Below, one piece after another: positions 27,677-38,403 of a stretch of DNA of 64,000 bases (within the stretch, counting starts at the first letter, position 1; each line of letters starts with the position of its first letter). This stretch comes from Clavelina lepadiformis. Its lineage: Eukaryota; Chordata; Ascidiacea; Aplousobranchia; Clavelinidae. The stretch covers positions 1,366,501-1,430,500 of the forward strand of contig NC_135246.1 of assembly GCF_947623445.1 (NCBI RefSeq), read 5' to 3'. Under the pieces are notes generated by a model. The model was not told the DNA's origin, made no database searches, and was given only the letters and a program-made list of their open reading frames with translations. The translations under genes and the position numbers were made by a program.

Positions 27677-27748
27677 GGCTCGTTGGTCTAGGGGTATGAT
27701 TCTTGCTTTGGGTGCAAGAGGTCCCGGGTTCAATTCCCGGACGAGCCC
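27677..27748 (+). tRNA. tRNA-Pro-TGG: tRNA-Pro (TGG)
   Basis: Consensus TGG copy. Confidence 0.94.
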
Positions 27749-27831
27749 TATAAAGAAGATTATTTTGAATTTATACCAAATATCAAAAAGTTATATTCAT
27801 ATAATATGAAGCAGATAAATGAAACTTTATC

Positions 27832-27903
27832 GGCTCGTTGGTCTAGGGGTATGATTCTTGCTTCGGGTGCAAGAGGTCCCGGGTTCAATTCCCGGACGAG
27901 CCC
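27832..27903 (+). tRNA. tRNA-Pro-CGG: tRNA-Pro (CGG)
   Basis: Consensus CGG copy. Confidence 0.93.
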
Positions 27904-27986
27904 TATAAAGAAGATTATTTTAAATTTATACCAAATATCAAAAAGTTATATTCATATAATATGAAGCAGATAAATGAAACTTTATC

Positions 27987-28058
27987 GGCTCGTTGGTCTA
28001 GGGGTATGATTCTTGCTTAGGGTGCAAGAGGTCCCGGGTTCAATTCCCAGACGAGCCC
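27987..28058 (+). tRNA. tRNA-Pro-AGG: tRNA-Pro (AGG), T-stem variant
   Basis: G63A. Confidence 0.8.
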
Positions 28059-28095
28059 TATAAAGAAGAATATTTTGAATTTATACCAAATATCA

Positions 28096-28315
28096 ATTAT
28101 ATTGGGCCGCATTGTCACCTGAAATAAGTCAATGGGCCGCAGAACCTATTAAATTTCAAGAAAAATAGATATATTATACTATTACTGCGCCCCTAATAAC
28201 CGACTGGTACATTTTATTTAGGCCAAGATTCAAAGTTCAAAATACTATTTTTGGAGTGAAAATGACTAGCGGGCCGGACAAAAATCTCAGGCGGGCCGCA
28301 TGTTGGACATCCCTG
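28096..28315 (+). mobile_element. hAT-A MITE, 5'-truncated copy
   Basis: Truncated type; relic 28316-28362 follows. Confidence 0.84.
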
Positions 28316-28445
28316 GTCTAGGGGTATGATTCTTGCTTAGGTTGCAAGTCCCGGACGAGCCCTATAAAGAAGAAGTTTTGGAATTTGGACTAAATATCAT
28401 AAACATTTATTCTTATAATATGAAGCAAAAAGATGCAACTTCACC

Positions 28446-28517
28446 GGCTCGTTGGTCTAGGGGTATGATTCTTGCTTTGGGTGCAAGAGGTCCCGGGTTC
28501 AATTCCCGGACGAGCCC
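28446..28517 (+). tRNA. tRNA-Pro-TGG: tRNA-Pro (TGG)
   Basis: Consensus TGG copy. Confidence 0.94.
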
Positions 28518-28600
28518 TATAAAGAAGATTATTTTGAATTTATACCAAATATCAAAAAGTTTTATGGTTATAATATGAAGCAAATAAATGAAACTTCATC

Positions 28601-28672
28601 GGCTCGTTGGTCTAGGGGTATGATTCTTGCTTTGGGTGCAAGAAGTTCCGGGTTCAATTCCCGGACGAGCCC
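28601..28672 (+). tRNA. tRNA-Pro-TGG: tRNA-Pro (TGG)
   Basis: G44A and C47T, as at 24896. Confidence 0.9.
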
Positions 28673-28869
28673 TATACAGAAGATTATTTTGAATTTATAC
28701 CAAATATCAAAAAGTTTCATTCATGTAATATGAAGCAAATAAATGAAACTTCTTTCGTACTTCGTACTTTCATATAATATGAAGTGAAATGTCAAATACA
28801 TCAAATGTCAAAATATTCTATACAGTATGAAGGGAAAAGACTTAACCTCTGCCGCTCGTTGGTCTAGGA

Positions 28870-29099
28870 CAGTGATGTCCAGCCTTTTATTATATTGGTC
28901 ACCTGAAATAAGTCAATGGGCCGCAGAACCTATTAAATTTCAAGAAATTTAGGTATATTATACTATTACTGCACCCCTAATAACCGACTGGTACATTTTA
29001 TTTAGGCCAAGATTCAAAGTTCAAAATACTATTTTTGGAGTGAAAATGACTAGCGGGCCGGACAAAAATCTCAGGCGGGCCGCATGTTGGACATCCTTG
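28870..29099 (+). mobile_element. hAT-A MITE, full-length copy
   Basis: 3' end CATCCTTG. 5' tRNA piece 28853-28869, 3' relic 29100-29146. Confidence 0.9.
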
Positions 29100-29229
29100 G
29101 TCTAGGGGTATGATTCTTGCTTAGGTTGCAAGTCCCGGACGAGCCCTATAAAGAAGAAGTTTTAGAATTTGGACTAAATATCATAAACATTTATTCTTAT
29201 AATATGAAGCAAAAAGATGCAACTTCACC

Positions 29230-29301
29230 GGCTCGTTGGTCTAGGGGTATGATTCTTGCTTTGGGTGCAAGAGGTTCCGGGTTCAATTCCCGGACGAGCC
29301 C
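29230..29301 (+). tRNA. tRNA-Pro-TGG: tRNA-Pro (TGG)
   Basis: C47T only. Confidence 0.92.
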
Positions 29302-29384
29302 TATAAAGAAGATTATTTTGAATTTATACCAAATATCAAAAAGTTATATTCATATAATATGAAGCAGATAAATGAAACTTTATC

Positions 29385-29456
29385 GGCTCGTTGGTCTAGG
29401 GGTATGATTCTTGCTTCGGGTGCAAGAGGTCCCGGGTTCAATTCCCGGACGAGCCC
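29385..29456 (+). tRNA. tRNA-Pro-CGG: tRNA-Pro (CGG)
   Basis: Consensus CGG copy. Confidence 0.93.
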
Positions 29457-29539
29457 TATAAAGAAGATTATTTTGAATTTATACCAAATATCAAAAAGTT
29501 ATATTCATATAATATGAAGCAGATAAATGAAACTTTATC

Positions 29540-29611
29540 GGCTCGTTGGTCTAGGGGTATGATTCTTGCTTAGGGTGCAAGAGGTCCCGGGTTCAATTCC
29601 CAGACGAGCCC
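29540..29611 (+). tRNA. tRNA-Pro-AGG: tRNA-Pro (AGG), T-stem variant
   Basis: G63A. Confidence 0.8.
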
Positions 29612-29648
29612 TATAAAGAAGAATATTTTGAATTTATACCAAATATCA

Positions 29649-29868
29649 ATTATATTGGGCCGCATTGTCACCTGAAATAAGTCAATGGGCCGCAGAACCT
29701 ATTAAATTTCAAGAAAAATAGATATATTATACTATTACTGCGCCCCTAATAACCGACTGGTACATTTTATTTAGGCCAAGATTCAAAGTTCAAAATACTA
29801 TTTTTGGAGTGAAAATGACTAGCGGGCCGGACAAAAATCTCAGGCGGGCCGCATGTTGGACATCCCTG
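29649..29868 (+). mobile_element. hAT-A MITE, 5'-truncated copy
   Basis: Truncated type; relic 29869-29915 follows. Confidence 0.84.
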
Positions 29869-29998
29869 GTCTAGGGGTATGATTCTTGCTTAGGTTGCAA
29901 GTCCCGGACGAGCCCCATAAAGAAGAAGTTTTGGAATTTGGACTAAATATCATAAACATTTATTCTTATAATATGAAGCAAAAAGATGCAACTTCACC

Positions 29999-30070
29999 GG
30001 CTCGTTGGTCTAGGGATATGATTCTTGCTTTGGGTGCAAGAGGTCCCGGGTTCAATTCCCGGACGAGCCC
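29999..30070 (+). tRNA. tRNA-Pro-TGG: tRNA-Pro (TGG), A-box variant
   Basis: G18A. Confidence 0.86.
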
Positions 30071-30153
30071 TATAAAGAAGATTTTTTTGAATTTATACCA
30101 AATATCAAAAAGTTTTATTCATATAATATGAAGCAGATAAATGAATCTTTATC

Positions 30154-30225
30154 GGCTCGTTGGTCTAGGGATATGATTCTTGCTTTGGGTGCAAGAGGTC
30201 CCGGGTTCAATTCCCGGACGAGCCC
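30154..30225 (+). tRNA. tRNA-Pro-TGG: tRNA-Pro (TGG), A-box variant
   Basis: G18A; two G18A genes in a row occur only here. Confidence 0.86.
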
Positions 30226-30422
30226 TATACAGAAGATTATTTTGAATTTATACCAAATATCAAAAAGTTTCATTCATGTAATATGAAGCAAATAAATGAA
30301 ACTTCTTTCGTACTTCGTACTTTCATATAATATGAAGTGAAATGTCAAATACATCAAATGTCAAAATATTCTATACAGTATGAAGGGAAAAGACTTAACC
30401 TCTGCCGCTCGTTGGTCTAGGA

Positions 30423-30652
30423 CAGTGATGTCCAGCCTTTTATTATATTGGTCACCTGAAATAAGTCAATGGGCCGCAGAACCTATTAAATTTCAAGAAA
30501 TTTAGGTATATTATACTATTACTGCACCCCTAATAACCGACTGGTACATTTTATTTAGGCCAAGATTCAAAGTTCAAAATACTATTTTTGGAGTGAAAAT
30601 GACTAGCGGGCCGGACAAAAATCTCAGGCGGGCCGCATGTTGGACATCCCTG
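30423..30652 (+). mobile_element. hAT-A MITE, full-length copy
   Basis: 5' tRNA piece 30406-30422, 3' relic 30653-30699. Confidence 0.9.
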
Positions 30653-30782
30653 GTCTAGGGGTATGATTCTTGCTTAGGTTGCAAGTCCCGGACAAGCCCT
30701 ATAAAGAAGAAGTTTTGGAATTTGGACTAAATATCATAAACATTTATTCTTATAATATGAAGCAAAAAGATGCAACTTCACC

Positions 30783-30854
30783 GGCTCGTTGGTCTAGGGG
30801 TATGATTCTTGCTTTGGGTGCAAGAGGTTCCGGGTTCAATTCCCGGACGAGCCC
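30783..30854 (+). tRNA. tRNA-Pro-TGG: tRNA-Pro (TGG)
   Basis: C47T only. Confidence 0.92.
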
Positions 30855-30937
30855 TATAAAGAAGATTATTTTGAATTTATACCAAATATCAAAAAGTTAT
30901 ATTCATATAATATGAAGCAGATAAATGAAACTTTATC

Positions 30938-31009
30938 GGCTCGTTGGTCTAGGGGTATGATTCTTGCTTCGGGTGCAAGAGGTCCCGGGTTCAATTCCCG
31001 GACGAGCCC
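30938..31009 (+). tRNA. tRNA-Pro-CGG: tRNA-Pro (CGG)
   Basis: Consensus CGG copy. Confidence 0.93.
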
Positions 31010-31092
31010 TATAAAGAAGATTATTTTAAATTTATACCAAATATCAAAAAGTTATATTCATATAATATGAAGCAGATAAATGAAACTTTATC

Positions 31093-31164
31093 GGCTCGTT
31101 GGTCTAGGGGTATGATTCTTTCTTAGGGTGCAAGAGGTCCCGGGTTCAATTCCCAGACGAGCCC
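31093..31164 (+). tRNA. tRNA-Pro-AGG: tRNA-Pro (AGG), doubly mismatched
   Basis: G29T and G63A. Confidence 0.65.
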
Positions 31165-31201
31165 TATAAAGAAGAATATTTTGAATTTATACCAAATATC
31201 A

Positions 31202-31421
31202 ATTATATTGGGCCGCATTGTCACCTGAAATAAGTCAATGGACCGCAGAACCTATTAAATTTCAAGAAAAATAGGTATATTATACTAATACTGCGCCCCT
31301 AATAACCGACTGGTACATTTTATTTAGGCCAAGATTCAAAGTTCAAAATACTATTTTTGGAGTGAAAATGACTAGCGGGCCGGACAAAAATCTCAGGCGG
31401 GTCGCATGTTGGACATCCCTG
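31202..31421 (+). mobile_element. hAT-A MITE, 5'-truncated copy
   Basis: Truncated type; relic 31422-31468 follows. Confidence 0.84.
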
Positions 31422-31551
31422 GTCTAGGGGTATGATTCTTGCTTAGGTTGCAAGTCCCGGACGAGCCCTATAAAGAAGAAGTTTTGGAATTTGGACTAAA
31501 TACCATAAACATTTATTCTTATAAGATGAAGCAAAAAGATGTAACTTCACC

Positions 31552-31623
31552 GACTCGTTGGTCTAGAGGTATGATTCTTGCTTTGGGTGCAAGAGGTCCC
31601 GGGTTCAATTCCCGGACGAGCCC
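31552..31623 (+). tRNA. tRNA-Pro-TGG: tRNA-Pro (TGG), acceptor variant
   Basis: G2A and G16A, as at 18334. Confidence 0.75.
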
Positions 31624-31660
31624 TATAAAGAAGAATATTTTGAATTTATACCAAATATCA

Positions 31661-31880
31661 ATTATATTGGGACGCATTGTCACCTGAAATAAGTCAATGG
31701 GCCGCAGAACCTATTAAATTTCAAGAAAATTAGGTATATTATACTATTACTGCGCCCCTATTAACCGACTGGTACATTTTATTTAGGCCAAGATTCAAAG
31801 TTCAAAATACTATTTTTGGAGTGAAAATGACTAGCGGGCCGGACAAAAATCTCAGGCGGGCCGCATGTTGGACATCCCTG
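31661..31880 (+). mobile_element. hAT-A MITE, 5'-truncated copy
   Basis: GGGACGCATTG variant; followed by the B-box-containing TGG piece 31881-31943. Confidence 0.84.
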
Positions 31881-31943
31881 GTCTAGGGGTATGATTCTTG
31901 CTTTGGGTGCAAGAGGTCCCGGGTTCAATTCCCGGACGACCCC
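31881..31943 (+). pseudogene. tRNA-Pro (TGG) 3' piece, bases 10-72
   Basis: Same structure and G69C as 18663-18725; the surrounding 1104-bp unit is the same. Confidence 0.88.
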
Positions 31944-32026
31944 TATAAAGAAGATTATTTTGAATTTATACCAAATATCAAAAAGTTTTATGCTTATAAT
32001 ATGAAGCAAATAAATGAAACTTCATC

Positions 32027-32098
32027 GGCTCGTTGGTCTAGGGGTATGATTCTTGCTTTGGGTGCAAGAGGTTCCGGGTTCAATTACCGGACGAGCCC
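32027..32098 (+). tRNA. tRNA-Pro-TGG: tRNA-Pro (TGG), T-stem variant
   Basis: C47T and C60A. Confidence 0.74.
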
Positions 32099-32295
32099 TA
32101 TACAGAAGAATATTTTGAATTTATACCAAATATCAAAAAGTTTCATTCATGTAATATGAAGCAAATAAATGAAACTTCTTTCGTACTTCGTACTTTCATA
32201 TAATATGAAGTGAAATGTCAAATACATCAAATGTCAAAATATTCTATACAGTATGAAGGGAAAAGACTTAACCTCTGCCGCTCGTTGGTCTAGGA

Positions 32296-32525
32296 CAGTG
32301 ATGTCCAGCCTTTTATTATATTGGTCACCTGAAATAAGTCAATGGGCCGCAGAACCTATTAAATTTCAAGAAATTTAGGTATATTATACTATTACTGCAC
32401 CCCTAATAACCGACTGGTACATTTTATTTAGGCCAAGATTCAAAGTTCAAAATACTATTTTTGGAGTGAAAATGACTAGCGGGCCGGACAAAAATCTCAG
32501 GCGGGCCGCATGTTGGACATCCCTG
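32296..32525 (+). mobile_element. hAT-A MITE, full-length copy
   Basis: 5' tRNA piece 32279-32295, 3' relic 32526-32572. Confidence 0.9.
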
Positions 32526-32655
32526 GTCTAGGGGTATGATTCTTGCTTAGGTTGCAAGTCCCGGACAAGCCCTATAAAGAAGAAGTTTTGGAATTTGGAC
32601 TAAATATCATAAACATTTATTCTTATAATATGAATCAAAAAGATGCAACTTCACC

Positions 32656-32727
32656 GGCTCGTTGGTCTAGGGGTATGATTCTTGCTTTGGGTGCAAGAGG
32701 TTCCGGGTTCAATTCCCGGACGAGCCC
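32656..32727 (+). tRNA. tRNA-Pro-TGG: tRNA-Pro (TGG)
   Basis: C47T only; upstream box reads ATGAATCA. Confidence 0.92.
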
Positions 32728-32810
32728 TATAAAGAAGATTATTTTGAATTTATACCAAATATCAAAAAGTTATATTCATATAATATGAAGCAGATAAATG
32801 AAACTTTATC

Positions 32811-32882
32811 GGCTCGTTGGTCTAGGGGTATGATTCTTGCTTCGGGTGCAAGAGGTCCCGGGTTCAATTCCCGGACGAGCCC
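32811..32882 (+). tRNA. tRNA-Pro-CGG: tRNA-Pro (CGG)
   Basis: Consensus CGG copy. Confidence 0.93.
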
Positions 32883-32965
32883 TATAAAGAAGATTATTTT
32901 AAATTTATACCAAATATCAAAAAGTTATATTCATATAATATGAAGCAGATAAATGAAACTTTATC

Positions 32966-33037
32966 GGCTCGTTGGTCTAGGGGTATGATTCTTGCTTAGG
33001 GTGCAAGAGGTCCCGGGTTCAATTCCCAGACGAGCCC
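32966..33037 (+). tRNA. tRNA-Pro-AGG: tRNA-Pro (AGG), T-stem variant
   Basis: G63A. Confidence 0.8.
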
Positions 33038-33074
33038 TATAAAGAAGAATATTTTGAATTTATACCAAATATCA

Positions 33075-33294
33075 ATTATATTGGGCCGCATTGTCACCTG
33101 AAATAAGTCAATGGGCCGCAGAACCTATTAAATTTCAAGAAAAATAGATATATTATACTATTACTGCGCCCCTAATAACCGACTGGTACATTTTATTTAG
33201 GCCAAGATTCAAAGTTCAAAATACTATTTTTGGAGTGAAAATGACTAGCGGGCCGGACAAAAATCTCAGGCGGGCCGCATGTTGGACATCCCTG
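33075..33294 (+). mobile_element. hAT-A MITE, 5'-truncated copy
   Basis: Truncated type; relic 33295-33341 follows. Confidence 0.84.
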
Positions 33295-33424
33295 GTCTAG
33301 GGGTATGATTCTTGCTTAGGTTGCAAGTCCCGGACGAGCCCTATAAAGAAGAAGTTTTGGAATTTGGACTAAATATCATAAACATTTATTCTTATAATAT
33401 GAAGCAAAAAGATGCAACTTCACC

Positions 33425-33496
33425 GGCTCGTTGGTCTAGGGGTATGATTCTTGCTTTGGGTGCAAGAGGTCCCGGGTTCAATTCCCGGACGAGCCC
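33425..33496 (+). tRNA. tRNA-Pro-TGG: tRNA-Pro (TGG)
   Basis: Consensus TGG copy. Confidence 0.94.
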
Positions 33497-33579
33497 TATA
33501 AAGAAGATTATTTTGAATTTATACCAAATATCAAAAAGTTTTATGGTTATAATATGAAGCAAATAAATGAAACTTCATC

Positions 33580-33651
33580 GGCTCGTTGGTCTAGGGGTAT
33601 GATTCTTGCTTTGGGTGCAAGAGGTTCCGGGTTCAATTCCCGGACGAGCCC
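33580..33651 (+). tRNA. tRNA-Pro-TGG: tRNA-Pro (TGG)
   Basis: C47T only. Confidence 0.92.
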
Positions 33652-33848
33652 TATACAGAAGATTATTTTGAATTTATACCAAATATCAAAAAGTTTCATT
33701 CATGTAATATGAAGCAAATAAATGAAACTTCTTTCGTACTTCGTACTTTCATATAATATGAAGTGAAATGTCAAATACATCAAATGTCAAAATATTCTAT
33801 ACAGTATGAAGGGAAAAGACTTAACCTCTGCCGCTCGTTGGTCTAGGA

Positions 33849-34078
33849 CAGTGATGTCCAGCCTTTTATTATATTGGTCACCTGAAATAAGTCAATGGGC
33901 CGCAGAACCTATTAAATTTCAAGAAATTTAGGTATATTATACTATTACTGCACCCCTAATAACCGACTGGTACATTTTATTTAGGCCAAGATTCAAAGTT
34001 CAAAATACTATTTTTGGAGTGAAAATGACTAGCGGGCCGGACAAAAATCTCAGGCGGGCCGCATGTTGGACATCCTTG
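33849..34078 (+). mobile_element. hAT-A MITE, full-length copy
   Basis: 3' end CATCCTTG. 5' tRNA piece 33832-33848, 3' relic 34079-34125. Confidence 0.9.
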
Positions 34079-34208
34079 GTCTAGGGGTATGATTCTTGCT
34101 TAGGTTGCAAGTCCCGGACGAGCCCTATAAAGAAGAAGTTTTAGAATTTGGACTAAATATCATAAACATTTATTCTTATAATATGAAGCAAAAAGATGCA
34201 ACTTCACC

Positions 34209-34280
34209 GGCTCGTTGGTCTAGGGGTATGATTCTTGCTTTGGGTGCAAGAGGTTCCGGGTTCAATTCCCGGACGAGCCC
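34209..34280 (+). tRNA. tRNA-Pro-TGG: tRNA-Pro (TGG)
   Basis: C47T only. Confidence 0.92.
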
Positions 34281-34363
34281 TATAAAGAAGATTATTTTGA
34301 ATTTATACCAAATATCAAAAAGTTATATTCATATAATATGAAGCAGATAAATGAAACTTTATC

Positions 34364-34435
34364 GGCTCGTTGGTCTAGGGGTATGATTCTTGCTTCGGGT
34401 GCAAGAGGTCCCGGGTTCAATTCCCGGACGAGCCC
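34364..34435 (+). tRNA. tRNA-Pro-CGG: tRNA-Pro (CGG)
   Basis: Consensus CGG copy. Confidence 0.93.
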
Positions 34436-34518
34436 TATAAAGAAGAATATTTTGAATTTATACCAAATATCAAAAAGTTATATTCATATAATATGAAGCA
34501 GATAAATGAAACTTTATC

Positions 34519-34590
34519 GGCTCGTTGGTCTAGGGGTATGATTCTTGCTTAGGGTGCAAGAGGTCCCGGGTTCAATTCCCAGACGAGCCC
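34519..34590 (+). tRNA. tRNA-Pro-AGG: tRNA-Pro (AGG), T-stem variant
   Basis: G63A. Confidence 0.8.
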
Positions 34591-34627
34591 TATAAAGAAG
34601 AATATTTTGAATTTATACCAAATATCA

Positions 34628-34847
34628 ATTATATTGGGCCGCATTGTCACCTGAAATAAGTCAATGGGCCGCAGAACCTATTAAATTTCAAGAAAAATAG
34701 ATATATTATACTATTACTGCGCCCCTAATAACCGACTGGTACATTTTATTTAGGCCAAGATTCAAAGTTCAAAATACTATTTTTGGAGTGAAAATGACTA
34801 GCGGGCCGGACAAAAATCTCAGGCGGGCCGCATGTTGGACATCCCTG
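34628..34847 (+). mobile_element. hAT-A MITE, 5'-truncated copy
   Basis: Truncated type; relic 34848-34894 follows. Confidence 0.84.
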
Positions 34848-34977
34848 GTCTAGGGGTATGATTCTTGCTTAGGTTGCAAGTCCCGGACGAGCCCTATAAA
34901 GAAGAAGTTTTGGAATTTGGACTAAATATCATAAACATTTATTCTTATAATATGAAGCAAAAAGATGCAACTTCACC

Positions 34978-35049
34978 GGCTCGTTGGTCTAGGGGTATGA
35001 TTCTTGCTTTGGGTGCAAGAGGTCCCGGGTTCAATTCCCGGACGAGCCC
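34978..35049 (+). tRNA. tRNA-Pro-TGG: tRNA-Pro (TGG)
   Basis: Consensus TGG; sole gene of a 629-bp unit. Confidence 0.94.
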
Positions 35050-35246
35050 TATACAGAAGATTATTTTGAATTTATACCAAATATCAAAAAGTTTCATTCA
35101 TGTAATATGAAGCAAATAAATGAAACTTCTTTCGTACTTCGTACTTTCATATAATATGAAGTGAAATGTCAAATACATCAAATGTCAAAATATTCTATAC
35201 AGTATGAAGGGAAAAGACTTAACCTCTGCCGCTCGTTGGTCTAGGA

Positions 35247-35476
35247 CAGTGATGTCCAGCCTTTTATTATATTGGTCAACTGAAATAAGTCAATGGGCCG
35301 CAGAACCTATTAAATTTCAAGAAATTTAGGTATATTATACTATTACTGCACCCCTAATAACCGACTGGTACATTTTATTTAGGCCAAGATTCAAAGTTCA
35401 AAATACTATTTTTGGAGTGAAAATGACTAGCGGGCCGGACAAAAATCTCAGGCGGGCCGCATGTTGGACATCCCTG
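35247..35476 (+). mobile_element. hAT-A MITE, full-length copy
   Basis: GGTCAACTG variant as at 17066. 5' tRNA piece 35230-35246, 3' relic 35477-35523. Confidence 0.9.
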
Positions 35477-35606
35477 GTCTAGGGGTATGATTCTTGCTTA
35501 GGTTGCAAGTCCCGGACAAGCCCTATAAAGAAGAAGTTTTGGAATTTGGACTAAATATCATAAACATTTATTCTTATAATATGAAGCAAAAAGATGCAAC
35601 TTCACC

Positions 35607-35678
35607 GGCTCGTTGGTCTAGGGGTATGATTCTTGCTTTGGGTGCAAGAGGTTCCGGGTTCAATTCCCGGACGAGCCC
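35607..35678 (+). tRNA. tRNA-Pro-TGG: tRNA-Pro (TGG)
   Basis: C47T only. Confidence 0.92.
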
Positions 35679-35761
35679 TATAAAGAAGATTATTTTGAAT
35701 TTATACCAAATATCAAAAAGTTATATTCATATAATATGAAGCAGATAAATGAAACTTTATC

Positions 35762-35833
35762 GGCTCGTTGGTCTAGGGGTATGATTCTTGCTTCGGGTGC
35801 AAGAGGTCCCGGGTTCAATTCCCGGACGAGCCC
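35762..35833 (+). tRNA. tRNA-Pro-CGG: tRNA-Pro (CGG)
   Basis: Consensus CGG copy. Confidence 0.93.
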
Positions 35834-35916
35834 TATAAAGAAGATTATTTTAAATTTATACCAAATATCAAAAAGTTATATTCATATAATATGAAGCAGA
35901 TAAATGAAACTTTATC

Positions 35917-35988
35917 GGCTCGTTGGTCTAGGGGTATGATTCTTTCTTAGGGTGCAAGAGGTCCCGGGTTCAATTCCCAGACGAGCCC
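35917..35988 (+). tRNA. tRNA-Pro-AGG: tRNA-Pro (AGG), doubly mismatched
   Basis: G29T and G63A. Confidence 0.65.
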
Positions 35989-36025
35989 TATAAAGAAGAA
36001 TATTTTGAATTTATACCAAATATCA

Positions 36026-36245
36026 ATTATATTGGGCCGCATTGTCACCTGAAATAAGTCAATGGGCCGCAGAACCTATTAAATTTCAAGAAAAATAGAT
36101 ATATTATACTATTACTGCGCCCCTAATAACCGACTGGTACATTTTATTTAGGCCAAGATTCAAAGTTCAAAATACTATTTTTGGAGTGAAAATGACTAGC
36201 GGTCCGGACAAAAATCTCAGGCGGGCCGCATGTTGGACATCCCTG
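36026..36245 (+). mobile_element. hAT-A MITE, 5'-truncated copy
   Basis: Truncated type; relic 36246-36292 follows. Confidence 0.84.
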
Positions 36246-36375
36246 GTCTAGGGGTATGATTCTTGCTTAGGTTGCAAGTCCCGGACGAGCCCTATAAAGA
36301 AGAAGTTTTGGAATTTGGACTAAATATCATAAACATTTATTCTTATAATATGAAGCAAAAAGATGCAACTTCACC

Positions 36376-36447
36376 GGCTCGTTGGTCTAGGGATATGATT
36401 CTTGCTTTGGGTGCAAGAGGTCCCGGGTTCAATTCCCGGACGAGCCC
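36376..36447 (+). tRNA. tRNA-Pro-TGG: tRNA-Pro (TGG), A-box variant
   Basis: G18A. Confidence 0.86.
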
Positions 36448-36530
36448 TATAAAGAAGATTTTTTTGAATTTATACCAAATATCAAAAAGTTTTATTCATA
36501 TAATATGAAGCAGATAAATGAATCTTTATC

Positions 36531-36602
36531 GGCTCGTTGGTCTAGGGGTATGATTCTTGCTTAGGGTGCAAGAGGTCCCGGGTTCAATTCCCGGACGAGC
36601 CC
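36531..36602 (+). tRNA. tRNA-Pro-AGG: tRNA-Pro (AGG)
   Basis: Consensus AGG copy. Confidence 0.93.
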
Positions 36603-36639
36603 TATAAAGAAGAATATTTTGAATTTATACCAAATATCA

Positions 36640-36859
36640 ATTATATTGGGCCGCATTGTCACCTGAAATAAGTCAATGGACCGCAGAACCTATTAAATTT
36701 CAAGAAAAATAGGTATATTATACTAATACTGCGCCCCTAATAACCGACTGGTACATTTTATTTAGGCCAAGATTCAAAGTTCAAAATACTATTTTTGGAG
36801 TGAAAATGACTAGCGGGCCGGACAAAAATCTCAGGCGGGTCGCATGTTGGACATCCCTG
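36640..36859 (+). mobile_element. hAT-A MITE, 5'-truncated copy
   Basis: Truncated type; relic 36860-36906 follows. Confidence 0.84.
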
Positions 36860-36989
36860 GTCTAGGGGTATGATTCTTGCTTAGGTTGCAAGTCCCGGAC
36901 GAGCCCTATAAAGAAGAAGTTTTGGAATTTGGACTAAATACCATAAACATTTATTCTTATAAGATGAAGCAAAAAGATGTAACTTCACC

Positions 36990-37061
36990 GACTCGTTGGT
37001 CTAGAGGTATGATTCTTGCTTTGGGTGCAAGAGGTCCCGGGTTCAATTCCCGGACGAGCCC
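36990..37061 (+). tRNA. tRNA-Pro-TGG: tRNA-Pro (TGG), acceptor variant
   Basis: G2A and G16A. Confidence 0.75.
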
Positions 37062-37098
37062 TATAAAGAAGAATATTTTGAATTTATACCAAATATCA

Positions 37099-37318
37099 AT
37101 TATATTGGGACGCATTGTCACCTGAAATAAGTCAATGGACCGCAGAACCTATTAAATTTCAAGAAAATTAGGTATATTATACTATTACTGCGCCCCTATT
37201 AACCGACTGGTACATTTTATTTAGGCCAAGATTCAAAGTTCAAAATACTATTTTTGGAGTGAAAATGACTAGCGGGCCGGACAAAAATCTCAGGCGGGCC
37301 GCATGTTGGACATCCCTG
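37099..37318 (+). mobile_element. hAT-A MITE, 5'-truncated copy
   Basis: GGGACGCATTG variant; followed by TGG piece 37319-37381. Confidence 0.84.
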
Positions 37319-37381
37319 GTCTAGGGGTATGATTCTTGCTTTGGGTGCAAGAGGTCCCGGGTTCAATTCCCGGACGACCCC
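37319..37381 (+). pseudogene. tRNA-Pro (TGG) 3' piece, bases 10-72
   Basis: Third copy of the B-box-containing piece with G69C, in the third 1104-bp unit. Confidence 0.88.
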
Positions 37382-37464
37382 TATAAAGAAGATTATTTTG
37401 AATTTATACCAAATATCAAAAAGTTTTATGCTTATAATATGAAGCAAATAAATGAAACTTCATC

Positions 37465-37536
37465 GGCTCGTTGGTCTAGGGGTATGATTCTTGCTTTGGG
37501 TGCAAGAGGTTCCGGGTTCAATTACCGGACGAGCCC
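37465..37536 (+). tRNA. tRNA-Pro-TGG: tRNA-Pro (TGG), T-stem variant
   Basis: C47T and C60A. Confidence 0.74.
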
Positions 37537-37733
37537 TATACAGAAGATTATTTTGAATTTATACCAAATATCAAAAACTTTCATTCATGTAATATGAAGC
37601 AAATAAATGAAACTTCTTTCGTACTTCGTACTTTCATATAATATGAAGTGAAATGTCAAATACATCAAATGTCAAAATATTCTATACAGTATGAAGGGAA
37701 AAGACTTAACCTCTGCCGCTCGTTGGTCTAGGA

Positions 37734-37963
37734 CAGTGATGTCCAGCCTTTTATTATATTGGTCACCTGAAATAAGTCAATGGGCCGCAGAACCTATTAA
37801 ATTTCAAGAAATTTAGGTATATTATACTATTACTGCACCCCTAATAACCGACTGGTACATTTTATTTAGGCCAAGATTCAAAGTTCAAAATACTATTTTT
37901 GGAGTGAAAATGACTAGCGGGCCGGACAAAAATCTCAGGCGGGCCGCATGTTGGACATCCTTG
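37734..37963 (+). mobile_element. hAT-A MITE, full-length copy
   Basis: 3' end CATCCTTG. 5' tRNA piece 37717-37733, 3' relic 37964-38010. Confidence 0.9.
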
Positions 37964-38093
37964 GTCTAGGGGTATGATTCTTGCTTAGGTTGCAAGTCCC
38001 GGACGAGCCCTATAAAGAAGAAGTTTTAGAATTTGGACTAAATATCATAAACATTTATTCTTATAATATGAAGCAAAAAGATGCAACTTCATC

Positions 38094-38165
38094 GGCTCGT
38101 TGGTCTAGGGGTATGATTCTTGCTTTGGGTGCAAGAGGTTCCGGGTTCAATTCCCGGACGAGCCC
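38094..38165 (+). tRNA. tRNA-Pro-TGG: tRNA-Pro (TGG)
   Basis: C47T only. Confidence 0.92.
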
Positions 38166-38248
38166 TATAAAGAAGATTATTTTGAATTTATACCAAATAT
38201 CAAAAAGTTATATTCATATAATATGAAGCAGATAAATGAAACTTTATC

Positions 38249-38320
38249 GGCTCGTTGGTCTAGGGGTATGATTCTTGCTTCGGGTGCAAGAGGTCCCGGG
38301 TTCAATTCCCGGACGAGCCC
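38249..38320 (+). tRNA. tRNA-Pro-CGG: tRNA-Pro (CGG)
   Basis: Consensus CGG copy. Confidence 0.93.
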
Positions 38321-38403
38321 TATAAAGAAGATTATTTTAAATTTATACCAAATATCAAAAAATTATATTCATATAATATGAAGCAGATAAATGAAACTTT
38401 ATC

